Below are positions 1 through 10,500 of a stretch of 64,000 bases of DNA, piece after piece. This DNA is from Haematobia irritans. Taxonomy: Eukaryota > Arthropoda > Insecta > Diptera > Muscidae. Position numbers and translations under genes: made by a program. The stretch covers positions 219,970,975-220,034,974 of the forward strand of contig NC_134399.1 of NCBI RefSeq assembly GCF_050003625.1, given 5' to 3'. Within the stretch, counting starts at the first letter, position 1; every line of letters begins with the position of its first letter. The notes beneath the pieces are model-generated. The model ran no database searches, was not told the DNA's origin, and saw only the letters and a list, made by a program, of their open reading frames with translations.

Positions 1-1004
1 GCTATAGCCAGATATGCCGCTCTTGCGAAAAATCCTGTCGCTTGTCAATAAGACAATTCTGCCTTGTGTTTCTTATGGGAGAAAATTATATTACGTTGTT
101 GAATAAATAAATTAAACAATCGATAACATCGTCAACGAAAATTTTGCTACCAAAGGTGTCTATGCATTTCCGCTACCCATATATGAAATGCTTGGGTATT
201 TTTGCTACCGAAACTTCTGTGAATCAATACTCACATACTCACCGGAATTTTCATGAAAGCTACATATCGACCTTAAAAGACCCATATATAACTGTTGCTA
301 AAAATTTCTTATGAGAAAATTATTAAACAATCGATAACATCCTTTTAGCATAAATTACTTTCGGAAGAATAGCCATACATCTCTTATGGCTGACAAAAAA
401 TTATTGTAACTGAAATCGGGCATTAAGACAAGTATGGAGCCCAACAAGAAAGTTTTTCCTTATAGAAATGTCGATAACATCATGATGACTAACATTTTAC
501 TAGAAAATTCTACACAATACTTATGTGCATCAAATATATATGTCATTGCGTAGATCAGGGGGTATTTTGGGTTTGCTAAACTCAGAAAGAAAAAACTATA
601 TTCGAGTAGATGAGAGGTCCCCAAAATACTCAAAACAAGGATATAATCATAGTTTGAATTAACAGACAACATTTCTTTTGGCAAATCCAAGAAACCAGCC
701 TAACTTAATAATCACAGATAAGTTATACTATGGAAATATAAAAGTAATATCGAGCTTTGGATTATATTGCTTACGGATTACAAAAATTTCACTAGCCATT
801 GTATTTTTTCAGGCCAAACATTTCATTTGTATATAAAATGTAAACGATCGATAACAACGTCTCACAAAATTGTCGCCAATGTACATAACGATCAACTACT
901 TAAACTTGAAACATCATCAGTTTTTGCAAATCAAAAATATTTTCCAAAACCTTTACATTCATTTAAATTTGCGCCTAATATTAATAATTTGCTTTCCTTA
1001 ATAG
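1..1004 (+). other. intron of the USP39-like gene, with degenerate repeats
   Basis: No coding exon is recognisable here. The stretch runs up to a good acceptor (atag at 1001-1004), so it is probably the last intron of the USP39-like gene. Positions 1-470 hold degenerate copies of a motif family built around cataagaaatgc, ttgctaacgaaaa and cataccgg. The same family reappears at 3.7-6.2 kb and suggests an old decayed repeat. Confidence 0.55.
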
Positions 1005-1251
1005 AAACGTGGATTTTGGTGACATTCTATCGATACAACATCGTGAAAAATTTGGTAATTGCAAATACAATCTAGTAGCGAATATTGTACATGATGGCGA
1101 ACCCAATAAAGGAACATATCGAGTGCATATGCTACATAAAGCTAACGGTCAATGGTATGAAATGCAAGATTTACATGTTACGGAAATTTTGCCCCAAATG
1201 ATTACGCTAACGGAATCGTATATACAGATCTATGAACGAAGTGCCGAGTGA
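1005..1251 (+). CDS. USP39/Sad1-type U4/U6.U5 tri-snRNP protein, last exon
   Basis: This exon encodes the C-terminal 81 or so residues of the ubiquitin-hydrolase-like protein USP39 (Sad1 in yeast), which acts in the nucleus in spliceosome assembly and is normally an inactive protease. It opens one base before an AAC codon, after an acceptor at 1001-1004. It shows family hallmarks in order: a NVDF start, YNLVANIVHDG, a GTYRVHMLH strand, WYEMQDL, and ILPQMITL with YIQI near the stop TGA at 1249-1251. An AATAAA at 1315-1320 follows 64 bases later. The rest of the gene must lie upstream of the window. The family call rests on remembered family sequence and is strong; no symbol is given because the species is unknown. 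Confidence 0.85.
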
Positions 1252-1314
1252 GAAAATTCTTACTTTCGATTTTTGTCCTGTAAATTATTTTCACCATACT
1301 TTTGAAATATTTGT

Positions 1315-1320
1315 AATAAA
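1315..1320 (+). terminator. polyadenylation signal of the USP39-like gene
   Basis: A canonical AATAAA lies 64 bases after the stop codon at 1251 and before the next gene begins at 1593. The spacing suits a short 3' UTR. Confidence 0.55.
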
Positions 1321-1536
1321 AATTGTGGTGTTTTTAAGAAATTGTTATTATTTTTGATAAGAAAAAGGTAGATGTTGTAGAGCCATTACTGGTTCGGATA
1401 CTCACACATAGATATTTATATTAAAAATTTTCTTACTGGAAATGGTGTTGGCCTTCACCGCGCATGCGCCAGTTTCAATCACATATTAAAAACCATATCG
1501 AAGGTATTTGCTCTAGTTAATTTACAAATTCGAGTT

Positions 1537-1544
1537 TATCGATT
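1537..1544 (+). promoter_or_regulatory. DRE-like promoter site
   Basis: TATCGATT matches the DRE/DREF core TATCGATA at seven of eight bases and lies 49 bases before the ATG at 1593. DRE sites are common in promoters of fly housekeeping genes. The assignment comes from motif and position only. Confidence 0.35.
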
Positions 1545-1592
1545 CCATACGCACCAAATCTTCCAAAATAAATTCCCAAATTACTTTGAAAT

Positions 1593-2246
1593 ATGGCTGA
1601 GGGTACTTATGAGTTTGAATGTATGAGAGCAGAACTTTTGGGAATAGCAAAACCTGACCAAGAGGAATTTGAAAAGGCCAGAACCGAGCGTTTGTTAAGG
1701 GAGCAAGAAGAACAATTAGCTGCAGAAGCACAGGTATTTAAATGATTACCACAATTCCAAACCTCAGTACACCAAAACACTCTGCACTGTTTATAGGCCT
1801 TAGAGGAACAGGATGAGACCATGCAAAATGTTAATAGCAAATTGGATGAGTTGGGTACCATACTCTCATCTACACAACAGAAAATATTTCGTTTCAAACA
1901 GAGTGCTGCTGGAAGCCTTTCAAATATATTTGCTCGTTCAGGCTCTGTTGACATTGCTAAGGATACCACAGGTTCATCATCAAACGTTTCTTCTGCAGGT
2001 ACAAGCAGACGAAACACCACTGCAAATACTTCGAATGTCAATGATGCCCTTAAGGCTTTAGACGAAATGAAGCATCAAGAAGGTCAGCCCGTAATACCTA
2101 CGGAGAAAATTCAACAAGCTAAATTGGACATAAACAAGAAAATGACTTCCCATTTGAGTAGATTGGATGACATGATTAATAAAGCAGATAGAGCTGAAAT
2201 CGCCATGGCCGAGCAAACAAAACAAATGCGTCACCTTGCCAAATAA
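1593..2246 (+). CDS. 196-residue coiled-coil protein, unrecognised family
   Basis: Two exons, 1593-1733 and 1797-2246, are separated by a 63-bp GT-AG intron in phase 0; together they encode 196 residues. The protein starts MAEGTYEFECMRAELLG, then has an acidic/basic helix rich in E, R and Q (about residues 20-60), a segment around LDELGTILSSTQQKI with heptad-like leucines (65-80), a Ser/Thr/Asn-rich linker (95-120), and a second charged helix that ends at HLAK. There is no signal peptide or membrane segment, so a cytosolic or nuclear adaptor with coiled coils is likely. The USP39-like gene lies just upstream on the same strand. I do not recognise the family. The long open frame, clean splice sites and charged helices make the gene itself convincing. 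Confidence 0.8.
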
Positions 2247-3373
2247 AAATCATAAAACATATCGTGCGAATGAAGTCAAAGGCAAATCAAATCATGTGAC
2301 ATACAAAATCAAAATTCTGCCATCAACGAATTGAATGTTGAGTTTTATCTTTCCTAATGAATGTAAATTTCGTCAGCACCACACCTTTGCCACCACCATT
2401 TATAATTGAATTTCATATTCAACGCTTATAAATGTAAAAGAAAATACCACACACTTTCCATTTTCTTTGACATTAGATTACAAGTTCAAAGGCAAATAGG
2501 CGAGAACATTTTCCTGTTACGCTTTCATGAAAACATTCCTAACATCGCTAACATCGACCAAAGCCCACTAGAGATTGGCTGTTCGAGGTGTTTTCAACGT
2601 TCCATGATGAAGAGTAAACGGATTCAATTAAATAATATATGATATATCTCCAAAACTAGACCTAGGGTCATTTTCTCAAACTGCGGTTGTAATGTATTTC
2701 GTCGATACATTACACACAAAATTTTATATCCGTGTATGGTAATTGAAGTTTGAGAAAATTATCCTTAGACTGTGATTACCTTTGCATGTATTTATGTGAC
2801 CTGTAATGATAAGAACCTAGCACCACCACTTGTGACAACTCCTACATACATATGTATATTAGTAGGTTAATCAATTATAATGTTCCAAAAAAAGAGAACA
2901 CCACCACCACCAATAATAAACGAATCGAATAAAACTCATTATGATCCATTAAAAAAAGGTACGACTTCCATTATTATAAATGTATAAAAGTTTAGATATC
3001 TGTTCATAGGTATTTATTCATTTATAATCAAGATCCGGTACTAAATTTGAGTCTTTCGGTGAAAATTGAAAGCATAAAAGAATAAAAATATCTATAACAA
3101 CTAGGTAAGTATCCACTTCAATAAGTTGCCGTTTTTTAGTAAAAAAAATGTCTTGGGAAATGAAACTTTGTTCTCGGGTTCAGTTCCGAAGTGGCATCAG
3201 AATCTTTTGATCAAGATTCACTTTCTTATTAAGTTTAGTTCATTAAAACTAGGGATCTAGTAGGCCTTATAATAGTTACAAACTCGTTTCTATTTAATTG
3301 GTGAAAAAGTAATTTATATTAAAATTTAGGATTTACATCAAAATTTCGCAAAATCGTCTATCCATTTTTTTGG
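2247..3373. other. 3' flank, no gene seen
   Basis: AT-rich sequence after the coiled-coil gene. An AATAAA-like run lies immediately after the stop (about 2243-2249), with several AATAAA strings around 2915-2935 that could end a longer 3' UTR. A short CACCACCACC tract lies near 2901. No coding exon is seen. Confidence 0.4.
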
Positions 3374-3600
3374 TAAAGGTTCGAGTTTAGCCGCCAATTT
3401 TCACTAAAGTGAAAACTAAATGAGTAAAAAACGTCATAAAATTATACATATTTGTCGCAGATTTTATTATAACTTGATGGGGAATATCCCAAAGCAAATT
3501 TTCACAAAGTTTATATTCCTTAAAATGGATTATTAAAGAAAAGTAATCGTGAAAAAATTACGTTTTTAGCGGCTAAACTCGAACTTAATACCCACCTTAA
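3374..3600 (-). mobile_element. MITE family B, copy 1
   Basis: About 230 bp with inverted ends: the right end reads TTTTAGCGGCTAAACTCGA and finishes CACCTTAA, and the left end is a decayed version. It shares the internal string aaagtaatcgtgaaaa with five other copies in this window. Ends of the AAGGTGAGT type flanked by TA suggest a Tc1/mariner-class non-autonomous element. No coding capacity. Confidence 0.6.
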
Positions 3601-4067
3601 GGTTCAGTAAAATTAATTACAACCGGGCTACCCATATGCCAGCCATACTGCATCTTCTAAACTAAACGTGTAAAAATATACCTGTAAAAATATATGGTTC
3701 AGGGAAAATTATACCCCGAATGGAAATGATATAGATTTGTCATGCTAATCTTATAGTAATAAAATCAACGCATCAATTGCATTGCTATATTTGGTAACGA
3801 AGATTGCGTTAGTGTTATTATTGATGGTTTACATTTTACTCCCATAAGAAATACATGATCGGTACGCAAAAGGAATTTTCGCAAAAGCTGCATACCGCAC
3901 TTAAGCTCGGTACGCAGCTCTAGTGAAATTTTCGCTAACCATAAGAAATGCATTGCTATATTTGCTAGCAAAAATTCCGTAAACGTTGTTATCGATGGCT
4001 TACGTTTTACTCCAATGCGTTATCGGCACGTAATAGGAATTTTCATTACAGTTGCATACCGGCCTTT

Positions 4068-4301
4068 AAGGTGGGTATTAAGTTCGAGTTTAGCCGCTAA
4101 AAACGTCATTTTTTCACGATTACTTTTCTTTAATAATCCATTTTAAGGAATACAAACTTTGTGAAAATTTGCTTTGGGCTTTTCCCCATCCAGTTATAAT
4201 GAAATTTGCAACAAATATGTATAATTTCAAGCATTTTTCTTACTGATTTAGTTTTCACTTTAGCGATTTTAGCGGCTAAACTCGAACTTAATACTCACCT
4301 T
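4068..4301 (+). mobile_element. MITE family B, copy 2
   Basis: 234 bp. It begins AAGGTGGGTATTAAG and ends CTTAATACTCACCTT, with about 35-bp inverted repeats that include GAGTTTAGCCGCTAAAA. It is flanked by TA (TTAA is also compatible). It lies inside the first unit of the 1004-bp duplication. Confidence 0.7.
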
Positions 4302-5071
4302 TAAGGGGGATGGATCGATACGAATGTTCCAAAAGAATGACATAGCTTCTTGCGAACTTCATTCTGGCCTTAATGCCGGGTATGCACCTCATGCGAAAAT
4401 TACCGTTACCCATAAGAAATATTCTATATTTGATTACGAAAATTCCCGTAAGAAATACCTGTCAAACGAAATTTCCGCTAGAGGTACATACCGGTTGTGC
4501 ACTTAAGGCGAAAAATCTTTGTTACCCATTAGAAATGTGTGTTATATTTGCTTACGATTACTTATATTTTGCATAACCCGGCCTGCTTCGTTGCGCTTTC
4601 CGAAGCCTATTTGTAGGAACATTTTGAGTTAGCTTAGTCAACCATTTCCTTCGAGTTGAAAACTGTGTTATTGGTAAAAATATACCTGTAAAAATATATG
4701 GTTCAGGGAAAATTATACCCCGAATGGAAATGATATAGATTTGTCATGCTAATCTTATAGTAATAAAATCAACGCATCAATTGCATTGCTATATTTGGTA
4801 ACGAAGATTGCGTTAGTGTTATTATTGATGGTTTACATTTTACTCCCATAAGAAATACATGATCGGTACGCAAAAGGAATTTTCGCAAAAGCTGCATACC
4901 GCACTTAAGCTCGGTACGCAGCTCTAGTGAAATTTTCGCTAACCATAAGAAATGCATTGCTATATTTGCTAGCAAAAATTCCGTAAACGTTGTTATCGAT
5001 GGCTTACGTTTTACTCCAATGCGTTATCGGCACGTAATAGGAATTTTCATTACAGTTGCATACCGGCCTTT

Positions 5072-5305
5072 AAGGTGGGTATTAAGTTCGAGTTTAGCCG
5101 CTAAAAACGTCATTTTTTCACGATTACTTTTCTTTAATAATCCATTTTAAGGAATACAAACTTTGTGAAAATTTGCTTTGGGCTTTTCCCCATCCAGTTA
5201 TAATGAAATTTGCAACAAATATGTATAATTTCAAGCATTTTTCTTACTGATTTAGTTTTCACTTTAGCGATTTTAGCGGCTAAACTCGAACTTAATACTC
5301 ACCTT
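5072..5305 (+). mobile_element. MITE family B, copy 3
   Basis: Same as copy 2, carried along by the 1004-bp tandem duplication. It is therefore a duplicate rather than an independent insertion. Confidence 0.7.
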
Positions 5306-5677
5306 TAAGGGGGATGGATCGATACGAATGTTCCAAAAGAATGACATAGCTTCTTGCGAACTTCATTCTGGCCTTAATGCCGGGTATGCACCTCATGCGA
5401 AAATTACCGTTACCCATAAGAAATATTCTATATTTGATTACGAAAATTCCCGTAAGAAATACCTGTCAAACGAAATTTCCGCTAGAGGTACATACCGGTT
5501 GTGCACTTAAGGCGAAAAATCTTTGTTACCCATTAGAAATGTGTGTTATATTTGCTTACGATTACTTATATTTTGCATAACCCGGCCTGCTTCGTTGCGC
5601 TTTCCGAAGCCTATTTGTAGGAACATTTTGAGTTAGCTTAGTCAACCATTTCCTTCGAGTTGAAAACTGTGTTATTG

Positions 5678-7185
5678 GTACGCAAACCAAATTTCGTTTG
5701 ATATCGATAAACAACCCCTCCGAATTTTCGTTACAAAATATAGCAATGCGTTTCATATGGGTAACGGAAATTTTGTTGTTGTGAGGCGTTATGGATTGTT
5801 TAATATAAACTCCCTTGCAAAACTGTATTATCTGTATTTCGTTAGAGTAACATACCGGGCTTTAGAAAATTGGTTGGCATTGTTGTAAAACAAAAACAAC
5901 TCAGTTCATTAAGTAGACCCGAAAAAGCAAGTCTTGAGTTTGTTTGTGCAAAGGAGTGGATCCAATCCATATCTATTCATAGTCAAGAATTATGTTTATT
6001 AAAAAAAAAAACAATTGTCGCGTGTTCTACAATCAAAAACAAATTTTCTGCTAGGATGCATACCGACTTTAATAAGAAAATCAAGTATTATATGACCCCA
6101 CCCGGAATTTCCGTTTCCCATGAGAAATGCAATGTTAAGGCCGGTATATATTCGGGTTTCGAGTTGAAAATCACTTTATTTTCGCGATTACTTTAAATCT
6201 TGAATCTACATGAAAAGGAAAGTGCGCATGAATTGAATTAAATGATCTGCTTTAAATTAAACTGTTTTAACAAAGTAAAGAATACTAAGTTCGCTAAAAT
6301 GAAAACTAAATCAGTAAAATAGGCATAAAATTACACATCTTTGTTGCAAAATGTATTATAACTTGATGGGGTATGGCCCTAAGTAAATTTCCACAAGTTC
6401 CTTAAAATAAATTATTAAAGAAAAGTAATCGTGAAAAATCGTATACAAAAATATATATGAAGACGATTATATTTGTATCAAGTCTTTTCAAATTATGTAT
6501 GGAAAAAAGCCAAGACATTGATTAATAAGAAATATTTTAAATTTCTGTCCAAACGAAATGCATTGGCAAAACTGTTTTATTGGCATGCAAAAAAAAAGCA
6601 GCGTACCAGGTATTAATAAGATATCCGGTTAAAATCAATCTTAGTGTTGCAAAACAGAGAACTAGACTAAAGCGGACCTTAGACGGTCGGATAAACAATA
6701 CAACAGAGGTTCGCCTATTTGTTGTGTGTTCGTTCAAGCTTTACCCTCACACTGCACGAACAATTATGATAACAACATGAAGAAATAAGAAGAAGCATAA
6801 ACACAAACAATGAAGATGGACGAAAAGTTATGTTTAAAGCCATTTTTTTCAGTAAAAATGGAAGAAACAATAAAAATTCCTAGCTGAATTAGCGATCCCT
6901 CATTAATTTCATTGCAGAAATGCTAGTTTTAATTATGAAAATAAATTTGTTTTTGCTAATGTTTGGCGAACATCTCCTTACACGTGATGATTTGTGCCTC
7001 CCAACCGGAAAAAATCAAAGTTGTTTTGATTTTATGCCAACACGTCCCCGCAACACGCGAACATGGCATTATACTAGCGGATTTGTCGCCGCAACGTGTT
7101 GTGTCGTAGGGTTTATCAGACCGTATAAGGTGCCCTTAAAACAAAGAAAATCGATTGATAGTGTTGTAAAAAAGATTTCGATAAA
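5678..7185. other. decayed repeats, no gene seen
   Basis: Continues the cataagaaatgc-type decayed repeat to about 6180. A MITE-B fragment lies at about 6287-6441 (same internal aaagtaatcgtgaaaa, one end missing). The open frames at 5870-6196, 6580-6780 and 6920-7204 show no recognisable domain, splice logic or signal, so I leave them uncalled. Confidence 0.4.
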
Positions 7186-7193
7186 TATCGATA
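7186..7193 (+). promoter_or_regulatory. DRE site (TATCGATA) upstream of the predicted bleomycin hydrolase exon 1
   Basis: A perfect TATCGATA palindrome lies about 330 bases before the predicted start codon at 7520. It fits a DREF-type housekeeping promoter. A second TCGAT lies nearby at about 7151. Function is inferred from the motif only. Confidence 0.4.
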
Positions 7194-7519
7194 AAGTGCA
7201 TTAAATAAAATAAAATTAATGCCGGAAAATATTGGTCTATCATCATTTTCTAGATTTCTGGTGTTTTCATCGTAAATTATAAATAGTACTCCCAAAAGTA
7301 TTTAATTAATTTGAATATATACAATTAGTTTTTTTTGATAGTTTTTGCAAACTATATACCTGAATCGTAATGAATGATAGGTGCTTGGTGCGGAACTGAT
7401 GACAGTTAGTTATATCGAGAACGTCGCAGGAACAACATCGTTTTAGTATACGTGAATTCGTTTTGTTTAGACAAAATAAATTATTTTAAATACCACTCTA
7501 CGCAAATATCTTAAATAAA

Positions 7520-7523
7520 ATGT
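7520..7523 (+). CDS. predicted four-base first coding exon of bleomycin hydrolase
   Basis: ATG-T is followed at once by a strong donor, GTAAGT (7524-7529). The acceptor tttttcag ending at 10635 would join T to TG and continue in frame through the next exon. The joined N-terminus would begin MLTN and carry Arg and Lys with no acidic residue for roughly 30 residues, like a mitochondrial presequence. A DRE site at 7186 fits a promoter. Supported by splice grammar and phase only, so alternative 5' exons remain possible. Confidence 0.5.
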
Positions 7524-10500
7524 GTAAGTAGAAAATAATTGGTCTATTTGATGGAATTGTGGTTCATATTTTATTGTGAATCAAGAAATTCCATCCAGCA
7601 CAAAATGGTCTCTTACTTCCTTTTGCCTGTGTGTGCGTGTATTTGCAAAACAATCAGGGAAAAATGAAAGTGAAATGCAAAGCTTTTTAGCTTTTCTTGG
7701 TAAAAATTTGGCAGTTTTTTTTTTGCATATTTACTATTGTTGTTGTTTTCTTGAGGTAAAATTCGATTTCTTCAAAAGCAAAGATTTTTTTATCCAATTT
7801 GATTTGGATTTTATTGTGTTTGTGTAACATTCCCCCCGCACCCTGCATTGATCATTCGATGAAAGATTACCGATTTCCATTGCAATAATAAATGAGACTA
7901 GGGTGTTTATGATGTGTTTTTTTTTTATTTTAACCACTTACCCACAATTGTGTCAACAACAACAAATGTACCAACTCTACCCCGTTCTTCGTTCTGCCGA
8001 CGCTGGAAGCCCCCAAACTCACTCATTGTTCGCAAACAACAGAAGAAAAGTTTTGCAACAAAAACAAGTCTATGTCGTCATTGAAGAATCTATTGCCATA
8101 CATCCATAGTCCAAAATACTTATGCAAATATTGCAGTACATATTCACTATGTGTATCTATCTTGGATGAACTCTTTTGTTTAAATTTATCCAAAGTATAT
8201 TTGGCTGGCTATTTGCTTGTAGACAAAAGAATCGGGAATTTCAAGGCATCTTTTCGGCATTGCTTTGTTTGTTGGAGAAACTTGGACCAATACAGTAACT
8301 AGATTAATGGTTGAATGAACAAGATATGCTTTCCAATAGTTTTTGTTTCTGTTTTTTCCTTTATGGGATACGCAATTAATATGACCTAAATTTACTCTTA
8401 ATTCATAGATTCACAAACATGAAAATGACTATCGCAAAGGGAGACTGGTAGACTCTGTTTTAATTATCGGTCAGAAGATCTGGTAGAGCTTTAGTTTTCT
8501 ATATATTTACATAACAGATCTCTAATATGGGAATATACATATTAAGCTGATGAGTTGGGATTTCAAAAAAAAAAAAAAAACACCCCTCATGATGATTCAA
8601 AAGTTCTTGATCCTTATTGGGAATAACAATGAATTGAAATTAAGAGGGGTTTTAGACGATGCAATTGATTGCGTGCAATTTTTTGTATTCTCTTTTAAAG
8701 TTGCTTCTTAAAAACTTCAGCATTTATACGTTGAAATTTTTCATGCAATCGCTTGAAATTTCAAGTTTCAGAAATGTCAAAAAATTGCAAGAGGAACGGA
8801 AAACATGAAATTTTTTCTACCCCCTTTGCTTCTCTACCCCGTTTGCCTACAAACAAGAATTGCGTGCAATTATTGCATGCAATTATTGCATCGTCTAAAA
8901 CCCTTCTAATTTTTTTGTTCTGAAATATTTAAATTGAAATAGATTTAAGTTTGTTACTAACTTTCAGGGCTGAATTATGTGACCCGTTGCAAATAAAATA
9001 CCACGAATAAACAAAAAGTGCATTGCCCATTGCCCTATCTTATTTATCTCGTCTTGTATGCTGTTGAATTAATTGGATTCTTATCAGTCGCCGACGTTAT
9101 CATAGTTTATAGTGTATTTTTTTTTTTTTTTTGCTGTATGAGATTGGTGGTTTGTTTATCAAATGCATTTTACAATTCTTTGTGTGCAAAACTGAAAAAC
9201 AAATTAGCATTGGGAGGCGACAACATCAATATTAATGTTTTTCTATCGTTCATTTTCATGAATAATTAGGTGATATTTGCAAAATACACTTTTATCCATT
9301 ATTTATGGCAATATACACAATTCTGTGTGTTATTTATGGAAATAGGCGTTGTTGTTTGCCAAATCATAGATAAATTGGAACAAACGTACAATGCATATTG
9401 CTCATGTCAACAGAGACGATAGAAAACTTCGATGCAGATTTTTTAACAATACTTATGGTCGATTCCTAACAACGTCCTATTTATACAATAAATTTTACAA
9501 GGTTGAAATAGTCTCCATTTTTTCGTTTTATTTTTAAGTTGTGAAATATTTAAACAGTCTTTTAAAAAATAATGGAATGTTTCTCAAGGTTCGAAATCTA
9601 TTTATATGCGGATAGTTTATACTAAGTATAGTGGCAGCCCGTTATTGTAAACTCACTTAGACTTAGCCAAGTTGTAAACTTCTCTCTTATCAATGAGTGT
9701 GGCCCTATTGTATGTTCAGTTCAACAAAAAGGGACTTCCTTTCGAACGGCGTTTCACTTTGCGTTGAAATCACTTAGAAAAGCTTTGAAACAATAAGAAA
9801 TGTAATCAGCATTACCTAGAGAGAAAATCCACCGCTGAAAAACTTTTTGGCATTTGGTCGAAACTGGGATTGATCCCATGACTCTTTATATGCAAGGCGT
9901 GATAGTGGTTCAAATTCCATACAAAAGGCTTTGGCCGGAAACTGAAATTTTGTTTCGTGTGGTTTACCTCCTCTACCTAATGTTGACGACATTTCTTAGT
10001 CTTTCGTCTATCTACGAGGTTTATCGCGTGAAGACGTCGTAATTGGGCTAAAGCAGCACTCATTTATAAGGAGGACTGACTAACCTAACCAAGTCGAATT
10101 CGAACGGCTACAAATACTAGACACAAGATCTGAGTTGCAGTAGAATTTTCAAGTTTCTCTAAATTGTTGTCATACCAATGCCTCCGAATCGTTGCAAGTG
10201 GATGTCGTCATAAAACGCCATTATGGTGCCATGGGTGTTAGGGTCGATCTCTGTAGTTGCCGATGCAGTTTGGTGGTAGCTCTTTCTTGAAGGGAATTAA
10301 TTGTTACGATCTTATTCGATCCCAGATGTCGCCAATAATTGGCCCACATGGTGTAATTATTTTCCTATAAAGTTAATCAAAGATATGTGTGTAATTTATC
10401 GTTTTGGCTGTGGGAGACTTTTTCTTTTCCCTGTAACTGCTATAAAACTCATCGCCCATATATTGTATGTCAAAACATTATGTGTCCATTGGTTATAATA

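Larger units (their letters stand above)
3670..5677. repeat. 1004-bp tandem duplication
   Basis: Two adjacent copies, 3670-4673 and 4674-5677, appear identical along their length; corresponding positions differ by exactly 1004. Each copy contains one MITE-B insertion and the decayed cataagaaatgc-type repeat. Short open frames inside are duplicated with it and are not genes. The near identity implies a recent duplication or an assembly artefact. Confidence 0.85.

Noticed and set aside
767..1075. 102-residue open frame overlapping the USP39 exon
   Set aside because: It reads across the acceptor in another frame, starts with a non-ATG codon and shows no family features; the USP39 frame explains the region.
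1607..2041. 144-residue minus-strand open frame
   Set aside because: Shadow of the coiled-coil gene: it runs through that gene's intron and has no family features.
5870..6196. 108-residue open frame
   Set aside because: Lies in decayed repeat and MITE sequence; no domain, no splice sites, Lys/Asn-rich as expected from AT-rich DNA.
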